From Ambrosia x helenae (taxonomy: Eukaryota > Streptophyta > Magnoliopsida > Asterales > Asteraceae), in contig CM061231.1 of assembly GCA_030844895.1 (NCBI GenBank), forward strand, positions 34,295,149 to 34,359,148: 64,000 bases of DNA. The letters run 5' to 3'. The notes under the pieces were generated by a model. It was not told the origin of the DNA. It saw only the letters and a program-made list of their open reading frames with translations, and did not search any database. Shown here in pieces: positions 23,094 through 34,158 of the stretch. Position numbers and translations under genes: made by a program. The first letter of the stretch is position 1. Each line of letters opens with the position of its first letter.

Positions 23094-24169
23094 AGAGTAA
23101 AGTGCACGGATGGTCCCTGTGGTTTGCCTAAATTTAAACTCTGCTCCTCAACCTTTCGAAATTACACGTATGGGATCTGTGGTTTGTATTTTGTTGCATC
23201 GGTGGTCCCTGACTTGGATGGGGGTTAAGTTTTTCAGTTAAGTGCATGTAAAATTACTAAATTACCCCTCTTTAATAAAATAAAAAAAAATATTATAAAC
23301 ACTTTTTATATCTCCTCCTTCTCCCTCAAGTCTCTACCCCCACCACACCTATCTACCACAACCAACCCACCACCACCACCATATCCCCCAACCACCACTA
23401 CTACCATCTTTCCCCAACCATCACCAACAATCATTTAGCACCACCATCTGTCAAACTATATCGGTTAGTTTAATGATATTAATAATAAAAACAGAAATGA
23501 AGATCATCGTTAAACAACGGACCACCCCGACCTCGACACCCTCTGCAAACGATGGTGGCACACTCAAACGGAAGCTCAATTGGTAACAGGAATCCTCATG
23601 ATTATGTGTAGGTATTAACATACCTCATCCATATGACACGACGATCAGGAATCTTCGAATCCGATGAGCATGAAGATCGCTGGATCGCTGGCGACGGTAT
23701 CCTTACCTACCTCGTCTCTGATCACCCTGACCTCCAACCCTCCTCATCCCAAATACTTTGTCGCTCTCTTTTCCGACCATCGCAAAAAAAATTAGGTTAG
23801 AGATTTGGGGTTTTTTCCAATTGAGGTTTCTTACACATTTGCAGAGGGTGTCGAGGTCGGGGTGGTCCGGTGGTGCTGAACCGATGGTGGTGGTGGATGG
23901 TGCCATCATTGGAGGGCGGGTGGGTGTTAGGAGAGACAGGGGAGAGGAGAAGGTGGGATAGTTGATTTGGTGAAGGAGAAAGGGGTTTTTATTTTTTTAT
24001 AGGGTGAGGGTATTTTGGTCATTTTATATGACTTAACTGACAAAATTTAATGACGTTAGCTGGTAGGGACCAAAATGTTATAAAATGTCAATGTTAGGGA
24101 CCATTGAAAATATATGAGGGCATACGTGAAATTTGAGCAAACCACAGGAACCATCCGTGCACTTTACTC
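23094..24169. mobile_element. 1.08 kb non-autonomous TIR element
   Basis: An insertion absent from paralogue B (empty site near 29714). Terminal inverted repeats of ~30 bp begin GAGTAAAGTGCACGGATGG and match the right end except for one or two bases. Flanks TATAAATA (23086-23093) and TATAGATA (24170-24177) look like an 8-bp duplication with one later change. The interior contains a perfect 30-bp inverted pair (23519-23549 and 23843-23873, core GGACCACCCCGACC), proline-codon-rich CCACCACC sequence and no intact gene. An hAT-like or Mutator-like origin is possible. Confidence 0.7.
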
Positions 24170-24177
24170 TATAGATA

Positions 24178-24819
24178 ATGAAGCCATAAAAAGACTCCAT
24201 TCTTCACTAGTTCACTATACTGTGCCCATGTCTTGTAAATTCAAAGACTTTCTAAAAACAACCATTTGAATTTTTTTTAACATGCAACTAAGTAAAAGTC
24301 AAATACTCCGTACGTGGCTCCTAATACCCAAAGGAGCCACGGACCCCTTACCCGAACAACTATTTGAAAATGACCCGAGTATTCAGAAAATAAACAATTA
24401 AATATTAATCAACCAATCACATGACGACACACATTTAATCTTTTATGGGTATGTTTGGCAAAAACTAGCTAGTAGCTGAAAGCTGAAGGTTGGTGGCCGA
24501 AAGCTGGAAGCTTGTAGCTGTAGCGTTTTAAATATATTTTGTGTTTGACAAAATAGCTGGAACTTTTAATAAATGTATAAAATGAACAAAATGAACATTA
24601 ACTACAAGTTTATATGCATGTTTTTTTATTATTTTTTTATTATAGAATGAGTATTTGTGTTATTACTCATTAAAAGCTTGTAGCTAGTAGGAGCTTTTTC
24701 TTAAACGTTAGTACTAGTAGCTTTTCAATATATAGTTTTTTATCTAACCTAAAAACTTTAACTCTTTCAATCAAACAAGGATTTTATTAAGTATGAACTT
24801 TTTCTAAAAACTCCTTTTA
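24178..24819. other. Last block of segment A, no gene
   Basis: Paralogous to 29721-30302, which in copy B leads directly into the PP1 5' region. It contains AGCTGAAAGCTGAAG-type MITE-like words near 24470-24530. No coding sequence. Confidence 0.5.
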
Positions 24820-25350
24820 AGTGTATGTTTGGCTCTCCTTATTTGGCCTCCTTATAACTTATTGATTTAATCAAAAAGTTAATAAGGAGAAAATATTGTT
24901 TGGGTAGTGGGTTGAAAAGGAGGTTTTTGTGGGTTGAAAAGGAGATAAGTTAAGGGGGACGGGGCGCTACCAGAATTGGTCATGGGTACCCCACTACCAG
25001 CACGGTAACACGCCGCCACCCATGCTGGTAGTGGTTCCGTGAACCAAATTCGGGTTCTAGTTACCGTGTTGGTTCACGGATGTGACACAACTTTTCACAC
25101 AATTTTATTCTTTTTTATGTTTTAGTCTCTTCTTTCTCTCTCTCTCTATTCTTTAGTTGCAGGGTTATTTTTTTTTTTAACTTTGAAATCTTGATTAAGA
25201 TGAAGAAGGTGATAGATATACTTGTGTATGTATAGATATGTGGTGTGTGTGGAGTATATATAGAGAGAGAAAGAAAGATTAAAATATTTTTTTGTCTTTC
25301 TTTGTGTACAGGTTCTCACGAGAATGAGCATGCGTTCATTTCTTCATTTC

Positions 25351-25387
<37 letters not shown>

Positions 25388-25795
25388 GTGTGAAAATAAT
25401 TAATAGTTGGGTAAAGAATCAGTGGAGTGCTGCCTACAAAAAAGTGTTTCAGTGAAAGAAATCAGTGAAGTGATGTGGCAGTGTAGGATTGGTAGAAATC
25501 AGTGAAGTGAAAACAACTTTTGAGCGCCCCTTGTGCCTAAGTTAGAATTTGTAACTTTTTGATTAAGGCCATGTTTGGCTCTCCTTCTTCTTATCTCCTT
25601 TTCTCATTTTTCTACCTCCTTATCTACTTAATCAAAAAGTTATAAATTCTAACTTATAACTTATCTCTTTTTCAACCCACAAAAACCTCATTTTCAACCC
25701 ATTACCCAAACAATATTTTCTCCTTATTAACTTTTTGATTAAGTCAATAAGTTATAAGGAGGCCAAATAAGGAGAGCCAAACATGCACTAAGTAG
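24820..25795. mobile_element. Pair of head-to-head MITEs with a nested insertion
   Basis: Words ATGTTTGGCTCTCC (24825, 25570) and the inverted GGAGAGCCAAACAT (25771) bound two copies of one short MITE. The copy at about 25569-25790 is complete on the minus strand (~225 bp, strongly self-complementary ends). The copy at 24820-24952 is on the plus strand, resumes at 25538 and abuts the second. A further fragment lies at 27005-27050. Confidence 0.6.
24953..25537. mobile_element. Short TIR element nested in the MITE
   Basis: A 585-bp insertion bounded by TAAGTTA direct repeats (24946-24952, 25538-25544) with inverted ends AGGGGGACGGGGCGCT and AGCGCCCCTTGTGCC. It contains CT and ATT microsatellites (25133-25147, 25352-25386). 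No coding capacity. Confidence 0.6.
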
Positions 25796-25803
25796 ATAAG
25801 GAT

Positions 25804-26443
25804 AGGGGTGAGCAAATGTCGGTTCGGTTCGGTTTTTACATATAACCGAAACCGATAACCAAAGTTCGGTTTTAAGAAAAACCATAACCAAAACCGATCG
25901 GTTACATCTGTTCGTTTAATTCGGTTAATATGTCGGTTATCGGTTCGGTTTCGGTTATGTTTGGTTAATATCCAAACATAAAACTTTTGCAAAATTATAA
26001 ACTTAAACTAGTTAGTAAAGTGTTTGGATCTTTTTCAAAAATACAAATATATATCAAAATGCAAGAAAAATACATGAAATACCGAGGAAACAAATAATAA
26101 ATTCTTCAAATATATGGATATACATGAAAAATACATGAGTTATATAAAATATTTATTTCAAATACATAGATATACATGAAAGATACCGAAAATACATGAA
26201 AATATGTTCCAAATACATGGATATATGTATGAAAAATACTTAAGTATATAACTATCGGTTCGGTTTTGGTTATTTCAGTTACGGAAGAAAGGAAAACCAA
26301 AACCGTAACCGAATGGTTTGGTTTTGGCCATATGTTAACCGTAACCGATCGGTTAATTCGGTTTTGGTTATTTTTGGTTTTTTTCGGTTATCGGTTCGGT
26401 TTCGGTTTTTTTTTCGGTTATCGGTTTTCGTATGCTCACCCCT
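25804..26443. mobile_element. TIR-bounded low-complexity element (CGGTT-type)
   Basis: Begins AGGGGTGAGCA and ends TGCTCACCCCT (inverted). Inside, both flanks are degenerate repeats of TTCGGTT/AACCGAA, with a unique AT-rich middle. Repeat text on both sides is inverted, so the whole can fold. Short frames here are repeat artefacts. Confidence 0.6.
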
Positions 26444-26446
26444 AGA

Positions 26447-27003
26447 TAGGGGTGTTCAAATTTCGATTCGGATTCGAAAATTTTGAAATTCGACTTAGTT
26501 CAATTCGATTACCAAAAATTCGATTCGATTATTAAGAATTCGAATTTGATTCAATTCGAGAGTCCAGTAAATCGAATACAAATCGATTACGAATTTATGA
26601 TTTTAAATTCAATTCGATTCGAAATTCGAATAAAAACTGTAAATGTATATTTTTTTAAATATATATACATATACACATTATTATATACATAAATATACAC
26701 ATTGAAAAAAAGAATTTCTAAATTTTGGTCAAACTCTAAGAACCCATAGTCTCTAGAACTTTTACCCTAACCATATTTTATATATATACTTTATACATCA
26801 CAAAATTCTAACAAACTATACTCTCTACTATTTTTACTATTCTTGTATTTTACATATTGTTGTTTATCAATTTTGTAGATTTGTATTTTATGTGCTAAAA
26901 ATAATGAGTTGTATTGGTTTTAAAACAAAAGGTAAAACAATTTATTATTTATGGTGAATTTAAACTAAATCGAATTTATTCGAGTTCGATTCGAACATCC
27001 CTA
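26447..27003. mobile_element. TIR-bounded low-complexity element (ATTCGA-type)
   Basis: Begins ATAGGGGTGTTCAAATTTCG and ends TTCGAACATCCCTA (inverted). Flanking arms are degenerate repeats of ATTCGAATT. Same design as the element to its left but with a different internal word. Confidence 0.6.
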
Positions 27004-27050
27004 CCCCGTGAATAAGGAGGTAGAAAAAGGTGATAAGAAGATAAGGAGGT

Positions 27051-27667
27051 AGGCCTGTAAACGAACCGAACGTTCATGAACTGTTCGTGAACTGTTCGGC
27101 GGGAAGTTCGTTTATGTTCGTTTATTTAAATAAATGAACGAACACGAACACAATTTTTTGTTCGTTTAATTAAACGAACGAACATGAACACACGTTGTGT
27201 TCGTTCATTTATGTTCATGAACGTTCGTTTATGTTCGTTCATTTATGTTCGTTTATTTTGTTCGTTTATGTTCGTTTAATTAAACTTATCTTTATTTTTT
27301 ATTATTATTTATTTCTTTCTGTTAAGTAACCTTAATTCATATGTTCTAAACACTTAACCCTAACCCTAACATTCTAAACATATCACTTATTAGCCGCTCT
27401 CCACATTTCACAGCCGCTCTCCACCCCAACCCTAACGTTCATTTATGTTCATGAATCATTATTAACTTGTTTTTGTTTATGTTCGTATATGTTCATTTGT
27501 GTTCGTTTATATTGATCATTTATGTTCGTTTATGTTCATGAACTGTTCGTTTAGGTTTAAATGAACGAACATAAACGAACACGAACACGACAAATTTCTT
27601 AATGAACGAACACGAACACAAAAATGTGTTCAATTATGTGTTTGTGTTTGTGTTCGTGTTCGTGTTC
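27051..27667. mobile_element. Low-complexity element (GTTCGTTTATG-type)
   Basis: Begins about GGCCTGTAAACGAACCGAAC and consists of degenerate GTTCGTTTATG / CATAAACGAAC repeats around a short unique core (27340-27430). The right limit is where segment B begins. Third neighbour with the same architecture. Confidence 0.5.
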
Positions 27668-28174
27668 AATACACAACAAAGTGAGGATTACTATCCCTCA
27701 TAGTAGACTCATAGTGTTTAGGTTAGGGTTTATTGATATACAAATTGTACTTTGTGTTCTGTTTTTTTGCTAGGTTTATTGGAAAAAAAAAAGTTGTACT
27801 TTCTTCGCAAGCGGATAGTTAGATAGTCTAGTGGTGTATTATTTAATCAAGTGATTATGGGTTTAAATTCTACAAATAAGAGCTCAAGGGGGAATGAAAT
27901 AAGCTAGGGATTTGGGCCCCAACATTTTAATAAAATACATATTGGTAATTTTAAGCTTTCGGATTGTTGTCATTGAAGTTATGGACTATGATGCATAATT
28001 ATGTATACACTCAAAAATCGTGTTGAAATCATCATATTAAATAAAAAAATCTTTTACAAAAAAGGGCCCAATATTATAATGTGCTTTAGGCCTTCGAGAA
28101 ACGTGAGACTACCCTGCTACGGAAGGTAAGTGTGCTGATCTTATACATGAATTTGTTATACATCATATACTTTT

Positions 28175-28671
28175 GGGGATTGAAATCAAATAATCCTAAC
28201 TTTACTGGGTTGGAAAGCAATAATTCCAACTTGAAAGTTAGAAATTAACAGACCTAACTTGTCATGGATTTTATTGCATTGGACCAAAACTAACTGGGAT
28301 TAACCTAATTAGTTTTCTGCTGACGTGGCAGCCCACGTGGCGCATGACCTGGCAAAAACTGCCCAGTTTGCTATCACGTCAGCAGAAAAACTACTCGGTT
28401 GGTTGCTACATCAGCAGAAAAACTGCACAGTTGGCTACCACGTCAGAAGAATACTGGCCAATTGACTGCCATATGTACATATTTTGACACGTTATACCCC
28501 ACATGGGCTGCCACGTCAGCAGAAAACTAACTAGGTTAACGCTAGTTAGTTTTGATCCAGTAGAATAAAATTCATGACAAGTTAGACCTGTTAAATTCTA
28601 ACTTTGAAGTTGAGATTATTATATTCTAACTCAGCAAAATTATAATTAAGATTACTTAATTTCAATTACCC
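28175..28671. mobile_element. Mutator-like MITE, copy in segment B
   Basis: A 497-bp copy of the element at 1236-1700, flanked by perfect 9-bp duplications TATACTTTT (28166-28174, 28672-28680). It has an extra ~30-bp internal segment relative to A, and several TGACGTGG/CACGTCAG motifs. Confidence 0.8.
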
Positions 28672-28803
28672 TATACTTTTATATGTCATTACAATTTACA
28701 ATTATTCATATACTTTTAATTTAATATAGGTAAATGTGCCCCACTATTGTTAGGTAAACTCACGTAAATTATATGTCATTACAATTATTCATATACTTTT
28801 GAT

Positions 28804-29118
28804 TTTTTTTTTTGAACGGCCAACGAATCAATTCCGAGCACTCTCGGGCACCCTTTTGGCGAATCAGGTACTCGAGAGTACCCGGCCACCAATTGCCACC
28901 AATTCCCGGGAAAACCCGACCACTCACCCGCCCGAAGGCACGACAGTGAAATAATCGGTAAAACCGGTCGGGATCAGGACTCGAACCCAAGCCAATGGCC
29001 GGGTCATCCCTCATTTCCATCCACCAATGTCCTCCAAATGTAGCTAGTGAGAATTGAACCCAAGCCTCCCATAGGAAACTTTAGGCCCTTAACCAACTAG
29101 GCTACAAGTGTTGGACAT
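28804..29118 (-). mobile_element. tRNA-derived SINE
   Basis: An insertion of about 315 bp not found at the paralogous site near 8290-8300. A 15-bp target duplication ATATACTTTTGATTT flanks it (28791-28805, 29119-29133). Read on the minus strand it starts at 29118, has an A box TAGCCTAGTTGG (about 29103-29092) and a B box GGTTCAATTC (about 29061-29052), and ends in a poly(A) tail (T-run 28803-28813). These are the defining marks of a Pol III-driven, LINE-mobilised SINE. The frame at 28769-29020 is not a gene. Confidence 0.85.
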
Positions 29119-30302
29119 ATATACTTTTGATTTAGTTTCATTTTCGGTAAACTCCTCCATTAATTTGTTAATACAGATGATATTTTTATACCTTTCATTC
29201 ATTCATGGTTTTTAAATTAAAAAAAGACTAAAAGACCACAACACATTTAGAGGACCTTGCATTTCATTACTGTATTTTTATATTATGTGAGTGAAGTTTC
29301 ATATTTTAAAAAATAGTGTGATGGGTTGTAAGTAATGGAGAAAAAAAGTTATCTGTATATCTGTGGGGCATAGTTCATCTCTATATATATTTTAATATTT
29401 TAAAAGTGGCTGTAAGTGAAAGAGAAAGAAAAAAATAATAAAAAAAATAAAAAAATATTATTTATTTGAGAGGAGATAGAAAATTTAATGATTTTTAGAG
29501 CATTCACATTTGATCCACCAAATTTCATCCATAAAATTACAATAAAGTAAAGAGACATTATTTTAACACACCTTTTGACGTCGAGTAGTCGACTTTGGTC
29601 ACTAAGCCCGATGTCATGATGATGAAGCCATAAAGAGACTCCATTCTTTACCTTTATTTGAAATTTCTCACCGTTACATTATTTTAACACCTTTTAACGT
29701 GACACTTATATAAATAATGAAGCCATAAAGAGACTCCATTCTTCACTATACTGTGTCCATATCTTGTAAATTCAAAGACTTTCTAAAAACAACCATTTGA
29801 ATTTTTTTTAACATGCAACTAAGTAAAAGTCAGGTACTCCGTACGTGGCTCCCAATACCCAAAGGAGCCACGGATCCCTTACCCGAACAACTATTTGAAA
29901 ATGACCCGAGTATTTAGAAAATAACCAATTAAATATTAATCAACCAATCACATGACGACACACATTTAATCTTTTATGGGTATGTTTGGCAAAACTAGCT
30001 GGTAGCTGAAAGCTGAAGACTGGTGGCTGGAAGCTGGTAGCTGTAGCGTTTTAAACATATTTTATGTTTGACATAATAGACGGAACTTTTAATAAATGTA
30101 TAAAATGATCAAAATGAACATCAACTAAAAGTTTGTATGCATGTTTTTTTATTATTTTTTTATGATAAAATGAATATTTATGTTATTACTCATTAAAATT
30201 TTGTAACTAATAGGAGCTTTTTCTTAAACGCTAGTATTAATAGCTTTTTAATATATATTTTTTGGCTAACCTAAAAACTTTAACTTTTTCAATCAAACTA
30301 GG

Positions 30303-30502
30303 TTTGTACTAGTAGGCAACTCTCATCACCCAAACGCTCTCCCCGTCTTTTCTTTAAAAAAATGGAGCTCAAGTCGTCTTCTTGGTCATCATTCCACCAA
30401 CCCAATTCAATTTCCAGCTGACCCATTTCAATTCACACAGTTCTCAACCAATTGTTTATAAAAAAAAATTAAAATAAAGTTTGGTTGTTGGAGGATCTTG
30501 AA
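30303..30502 (+). promoter_or_regulatory. 5' region of the PP1 gene
   Basis: A pyrimidine-rich stretch (CTCTCATCACCCAAACGCTC, then TCTTTTC) lies directly upstream of the PP1 ATG and is probably 5'UTR and core promoter. I see no clear TATA box at a fixed distance. Confidence 0.4.
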
Positions 30503-33500
30503 ATGGAGCCATCAGCCGTTGATAGGATAATCGAACGGTTGATTGAAGTTCGATCGAATAAGCCTGGGAAGTTGGTTCAGTTGTCAGAGGGTGAAATTAA
30601 ACAGCTTTGTGTTGCTGCTCGTGATATTTTTATGAAGCAGCCTAATCTTCTTGAACTCGAAGCTCCTATTAAGATTTGTGGTATTTATTTATTTACTCAA
30701 TCCATTTCTTTAATAAAGTTATCTTTGTTTTTGTTTTGGGGATTTTTATGGTTTGATTGTGCTTTTCTTGATTTGGGGATTTTTGATTAATCTTGGCTGA
30801 CGTGTCATACAGGAGTATGATGTGATATATGATGTCATATGGGTCTGTGTGACTGCGAAAAATGGTCACATTGGTTGTATGGGAATGGGATGGTCTGAGA
30901 GTTGTCAATAGTGGCAAGCGGTTGCAATGAAATAGGGAGCCTTATTTCATGTTTAGCGATGCACCAGAAGAAAATTTTACAAATCTTTAATACGTGTATT
31001 TTACCAAAAAAAAAAAAAAATTACGAAAATCTCGCTATTTCCTGCTATTTGTTGCTACCGACTACACAGCGACACGTAGCTGATGTGACGGCTGACAAAG
31101 TCATTTGGCCGGTATGTCACTTTTTTTTTTTGGATGCTACAGCCCATGTGAGATCATACAGCTCGTTGATGTGACAGATACATGTGTGTGTACATATTTG
31201 GGGGTGGGGTGAGGGTCTCTTTATCATCACTCTTGTTTGATTGGGAAGTTTACCCTCTTATGTCAATGATGAAGGGGACATGAGTTGGGGGAAAAGTAGT
31301 AGTTTATTGGTGATTATAGGGGTTACTTTCATTTTACTTGGTTGTAATAGTTTGTTGTATGATTAAAAGATGGCTATTAATCAATTATTAGGATGAGCAT
31401 AGTGGGCTGGTGTCCACGTGGCAATCACTACACTTAGTCTTAGGGCTTGAGGTTGTTCCAAAATGTTTTATAAAATGAAGTTCATGTGTACACTAATTGA
31501 ATTTCATGGATTATGTTAGTCCGAAGTCCCTTTTGGTTCGTGGAATTCAACGGAAATGAAAAACTTTTCATAAGAATTTGTGTTTACTTCTTCAATCAAT
31601 GAGAATTCCATATAGCTGTTTTTTATTCATGCAAAATCACATAAAATTTTGGCACCTGCAATAATCGAACAAATTATGACCAAAATTTTGAAGTAAATGC
31701 AAAATGAACCATCTTACGTTGAAATTTTGATCATTTATATGAATCCTAGTTTTTTCTCTTCGTATGAATTATTTAAGATGATTTGAGAAGTCGATAACCG
31801 AATCAAGATTTACTTTCTGACAAACATTTTGCACCATGTGATGGAAGAAAAAGATAAAGAAGTGATGAGTTTGATGGTTTGTTGTATGTTTACTACAAAT
31901 ATATGTTAACCCTATATAGAATTCTCATTGTTGAAACCATAGTTGTCAAAGCGCCTAGGCGCACTCAAGGCGCGGCGCATAGGCCGAGCCTAGGCGAAAG
32001 GCGCATAAAAAACGAGGGCTTTTTATAATTAGGCGCATAGTATTAAATACATTTTAGGGATTTTAGAGATGTTTTAGGTTTGTTTAGGGCTACATTTGGA
32101 TGTTTTAGGGTTGTTTAGGACTTGTTCATAACTCATTTAGGATGTTTTAGAGGTTTAGGCAACTTTTAGCCTGAATTTGGCCGGAAATCAGCCTGAAAAC
32201 AGCCCCGTTAGTGGTCAATTCTGATGATGCTTCCAAAATTTCACTTAAAAGATAAGATATTAACTAAATTCTTTCTTACTGATGCCTTGATGATTTTATG
32301 GTTGCCCATTTGCCCTCACATGCTCGTAGATATGACTCTGCTCGACTACTTGTTTAATCATATCAGATTTGTCCCTAGTTTTTATGCCTATCAATAGCTA
32401 GTTCTGTAGTTCATACGAATTCATAGCTGTTTCTTATTACCAGTCGCACTATGGCTCAAGTTTTTTTCTTTTGTTTTCACTTTTTTTCTTGCTTTTTGTT
32501 TCAAAATAAGGGTATTGTATTTACTAATGAATGGCTCACTCTGAGTTGTGTGTTATCTCAAATGGGTCAAATAAAAAACTGAACAAGACTCGCTATTTTT
32601 TAATGCATAAGCACACTTTAAACTATTTTATCGAAGATTTGGATTTTTATTGTTTAACAGTACTTAACGTATTACTCGATTGTGCGTATATATTATAAAT
32701 GGACTACAAAGTGGTTTACCTCCTGTTTGACCTGTATGAGAAAAGACTGATTCCAACCCGGTCCATTTTGACATGTTACTCAACCCCGGCTGACCGACTA
32801 AAACTGTATATGAAAAACTAGACAATGTTTTTTTGGTTGCTTTGTGTTGCATCCGGTAAATATTCACAATCTGATCTCTTTTGTATTCTTGTTTTAGGTG
32901 ACATTCATGGACAATACAGTGACCTCTTAAGACTGTTTGAATACGGCGGGTTTCCTCCACAAGCCAACTATCTCTTTCTGGGTGATTATGTGGACCGAGG
33001 CAAACAAAGTCTAGAAACAATATGTCTTCTTCTTGCTTACAAAATTAGGTACCCGGAAAACTTTTTTCTTCTAAGAGGAAACCACGAATGTGCCTCCATA
33101 AATAGAATCTATGGATTTTACGATGAATGCAAACGACGATTCAATGTGAAGCTATGGAAAGCTTTTACTGACTGCTTTAACTGTCTACCCGTTGCGGCTC
33201 TTATTGATGACAAGATATTGTGCATGCACGGGGGATTGTCTCCGGATCTTTCGGATTTGGATCAAATTAGAAATTTGCCACGGCCCACTGCGATTCCTGA
33301 TACGGGTTTGCTTTGTGATTTATTGTGGTCTGATCCTTGCAAAGAAGTTAAAGGATGGGGGATGAATGATAGAGGGGTTTCTTATACTTTTGGGCCTGAT
33401 AAAGTTTCCGAGTTTTTAACATGCCATGATCTTGATCTTGTTTGTCGGGCCCACCAGGTTATAACCGATCTTTTTATTTTATTTTTTCTCAATGTCTAGA

Positions 33501-34158
33501 GGTGGAAAACGGGGCAGGTCTGGTGAGTTGAGTAACGGGTCATGATGAGCAATATAACAAACCATGATCCTGATCTTGTTTGTCAGGCTCACTAGGAGAT
33601 AACCAATCTTTTTTATTTTGAAATATCCCTTTGGCTAGAGGTGGAAAAAATAGGCGGTTTTAGTGTCCTTATAAAGCATCTTGTTTTGTTTGTCGGGCTA
33701 ACCAATCTTTTCCATTTTTATTTAGAAGAATCACATGGTCATGGATAGTTCCTGTGGTATTTTTTGTTATGACTGTTTGTTGAAAAGTAACACTTTTTGG
33801 TCCTTGACACTAACTACCGTTAGTTTTTTTTGACATACCACAAGGACTATCCGTGTAATTCTTTTAGTTTTATTCCCTTTGCCTAAAGGTGGAAAATGGC
33901 GGATCTGGTGAGTTGGGTAATGGGTCAAGACGAGCGGTATTTGGTATCTTATATTTTGTTATGCTGCAGGTCGTGGAGGATGGTTACGAGTTCTTTGCAG
34001 ACAGACAGCTCGTTACCATATTTTCTGCGCCAAATTACTGTGGTGAATTTGATAATGCAGGTGCAATGATGAGCGTTGATGAAAATTTGATGTGTTCATT
34101 TCAAATCCTTAAACCAGCTGAGAAGAAAAATAAGTTGTTGATGTCTACAAAGATGTAA
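30503..34158 (+). CDS. TOPP: Ser/Thr protein phosphatase PP1 catalytic subunit
   Basis: Three exons: 30503-30680, 32898-33457 and 33970-34158, all with GT-AG introns, coding for 308 residues, the normal length of plant PP1 (TOPP) proteins. PP1 removes phosphate from Ser/Thr and is directed by regulatory subunits in cytosol and nucleus. Metal-binding and catalytic motifs are complete: GDIHG (60-64), GDYVDRG (88-94), GNHE (120-123), MHGG (His170) and RAH (His245). The C-terminal APNYCGEFDNAGAMM is typical. Start: I chose ATG 30503 (MEPSAVDRIIERL) because the upstream codons lack family similarity. Intron 1 (2.2 kb) holds repeats and the left breakpoint (32575) of the 13.8 kb tandem duplication, so exons 2-3 belong to copy 1 while exon 1 lies outside it. 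A second set of exons 2-3 lies at 46699-47959. Confidence 0.93.
30681..32897 (+). other. PP1 intron 1, repeat-rich
   Basis: GTATTT donor and TTTTAG acceptor. It contains repeat-like blocks, one opening AGTTGTCAATAGTGGC near 30900 with the partly mirrored GCTATTTCCTGCTATTTG near 31032, and a GC-rich AGTTGTCAAAGCGCCTAGGCGC-like block near 31945-32010. The tandem-duplication breakpoint is at 32575 (AAAACT). No exon is visible; frames such as 30902-31174 are not genes. Confidence 0.7.

Larger units (their letters stand above)
733..24790 (+). repeat. Segmental duplication copy A (expanded by insertions)
   Basis: Sequence from AATACACAACAAAGTGAGG onward is shared, in order and orientation, with 27668-30302. 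Homologous blocks in A are 733-1702, 8151-8427, 8762-8966, 22855-23093 and 24178 to about 24790. Between them A carries four insertions that B lacks, so B serves as the empty-site reference. The two copies differ by scattered substitutions and small indels, so the duplication is much older than the 13.8 kb tandem repeat further right. Confidence 0.85.
27668..30302 (+). repeat. Segmental duplication copy B (near-empty reference)
   Basis: The paralogue of 733-24790 without the Helitron, PIF-like MITE, 13.9 kb element and 1.1 kb TIR element, but with its own SINE. Homology ends about 200 bp upstream of the PP1 start codon, so B is the proximal upstream region of that gene. Confidence 0.85.

Noticed and set aside
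28769..29020. 83-codon minus-strand frame with Gly/Arg-rich protein
   Set aside because: Lies inside the SINE body and runs through its poly(A) region.
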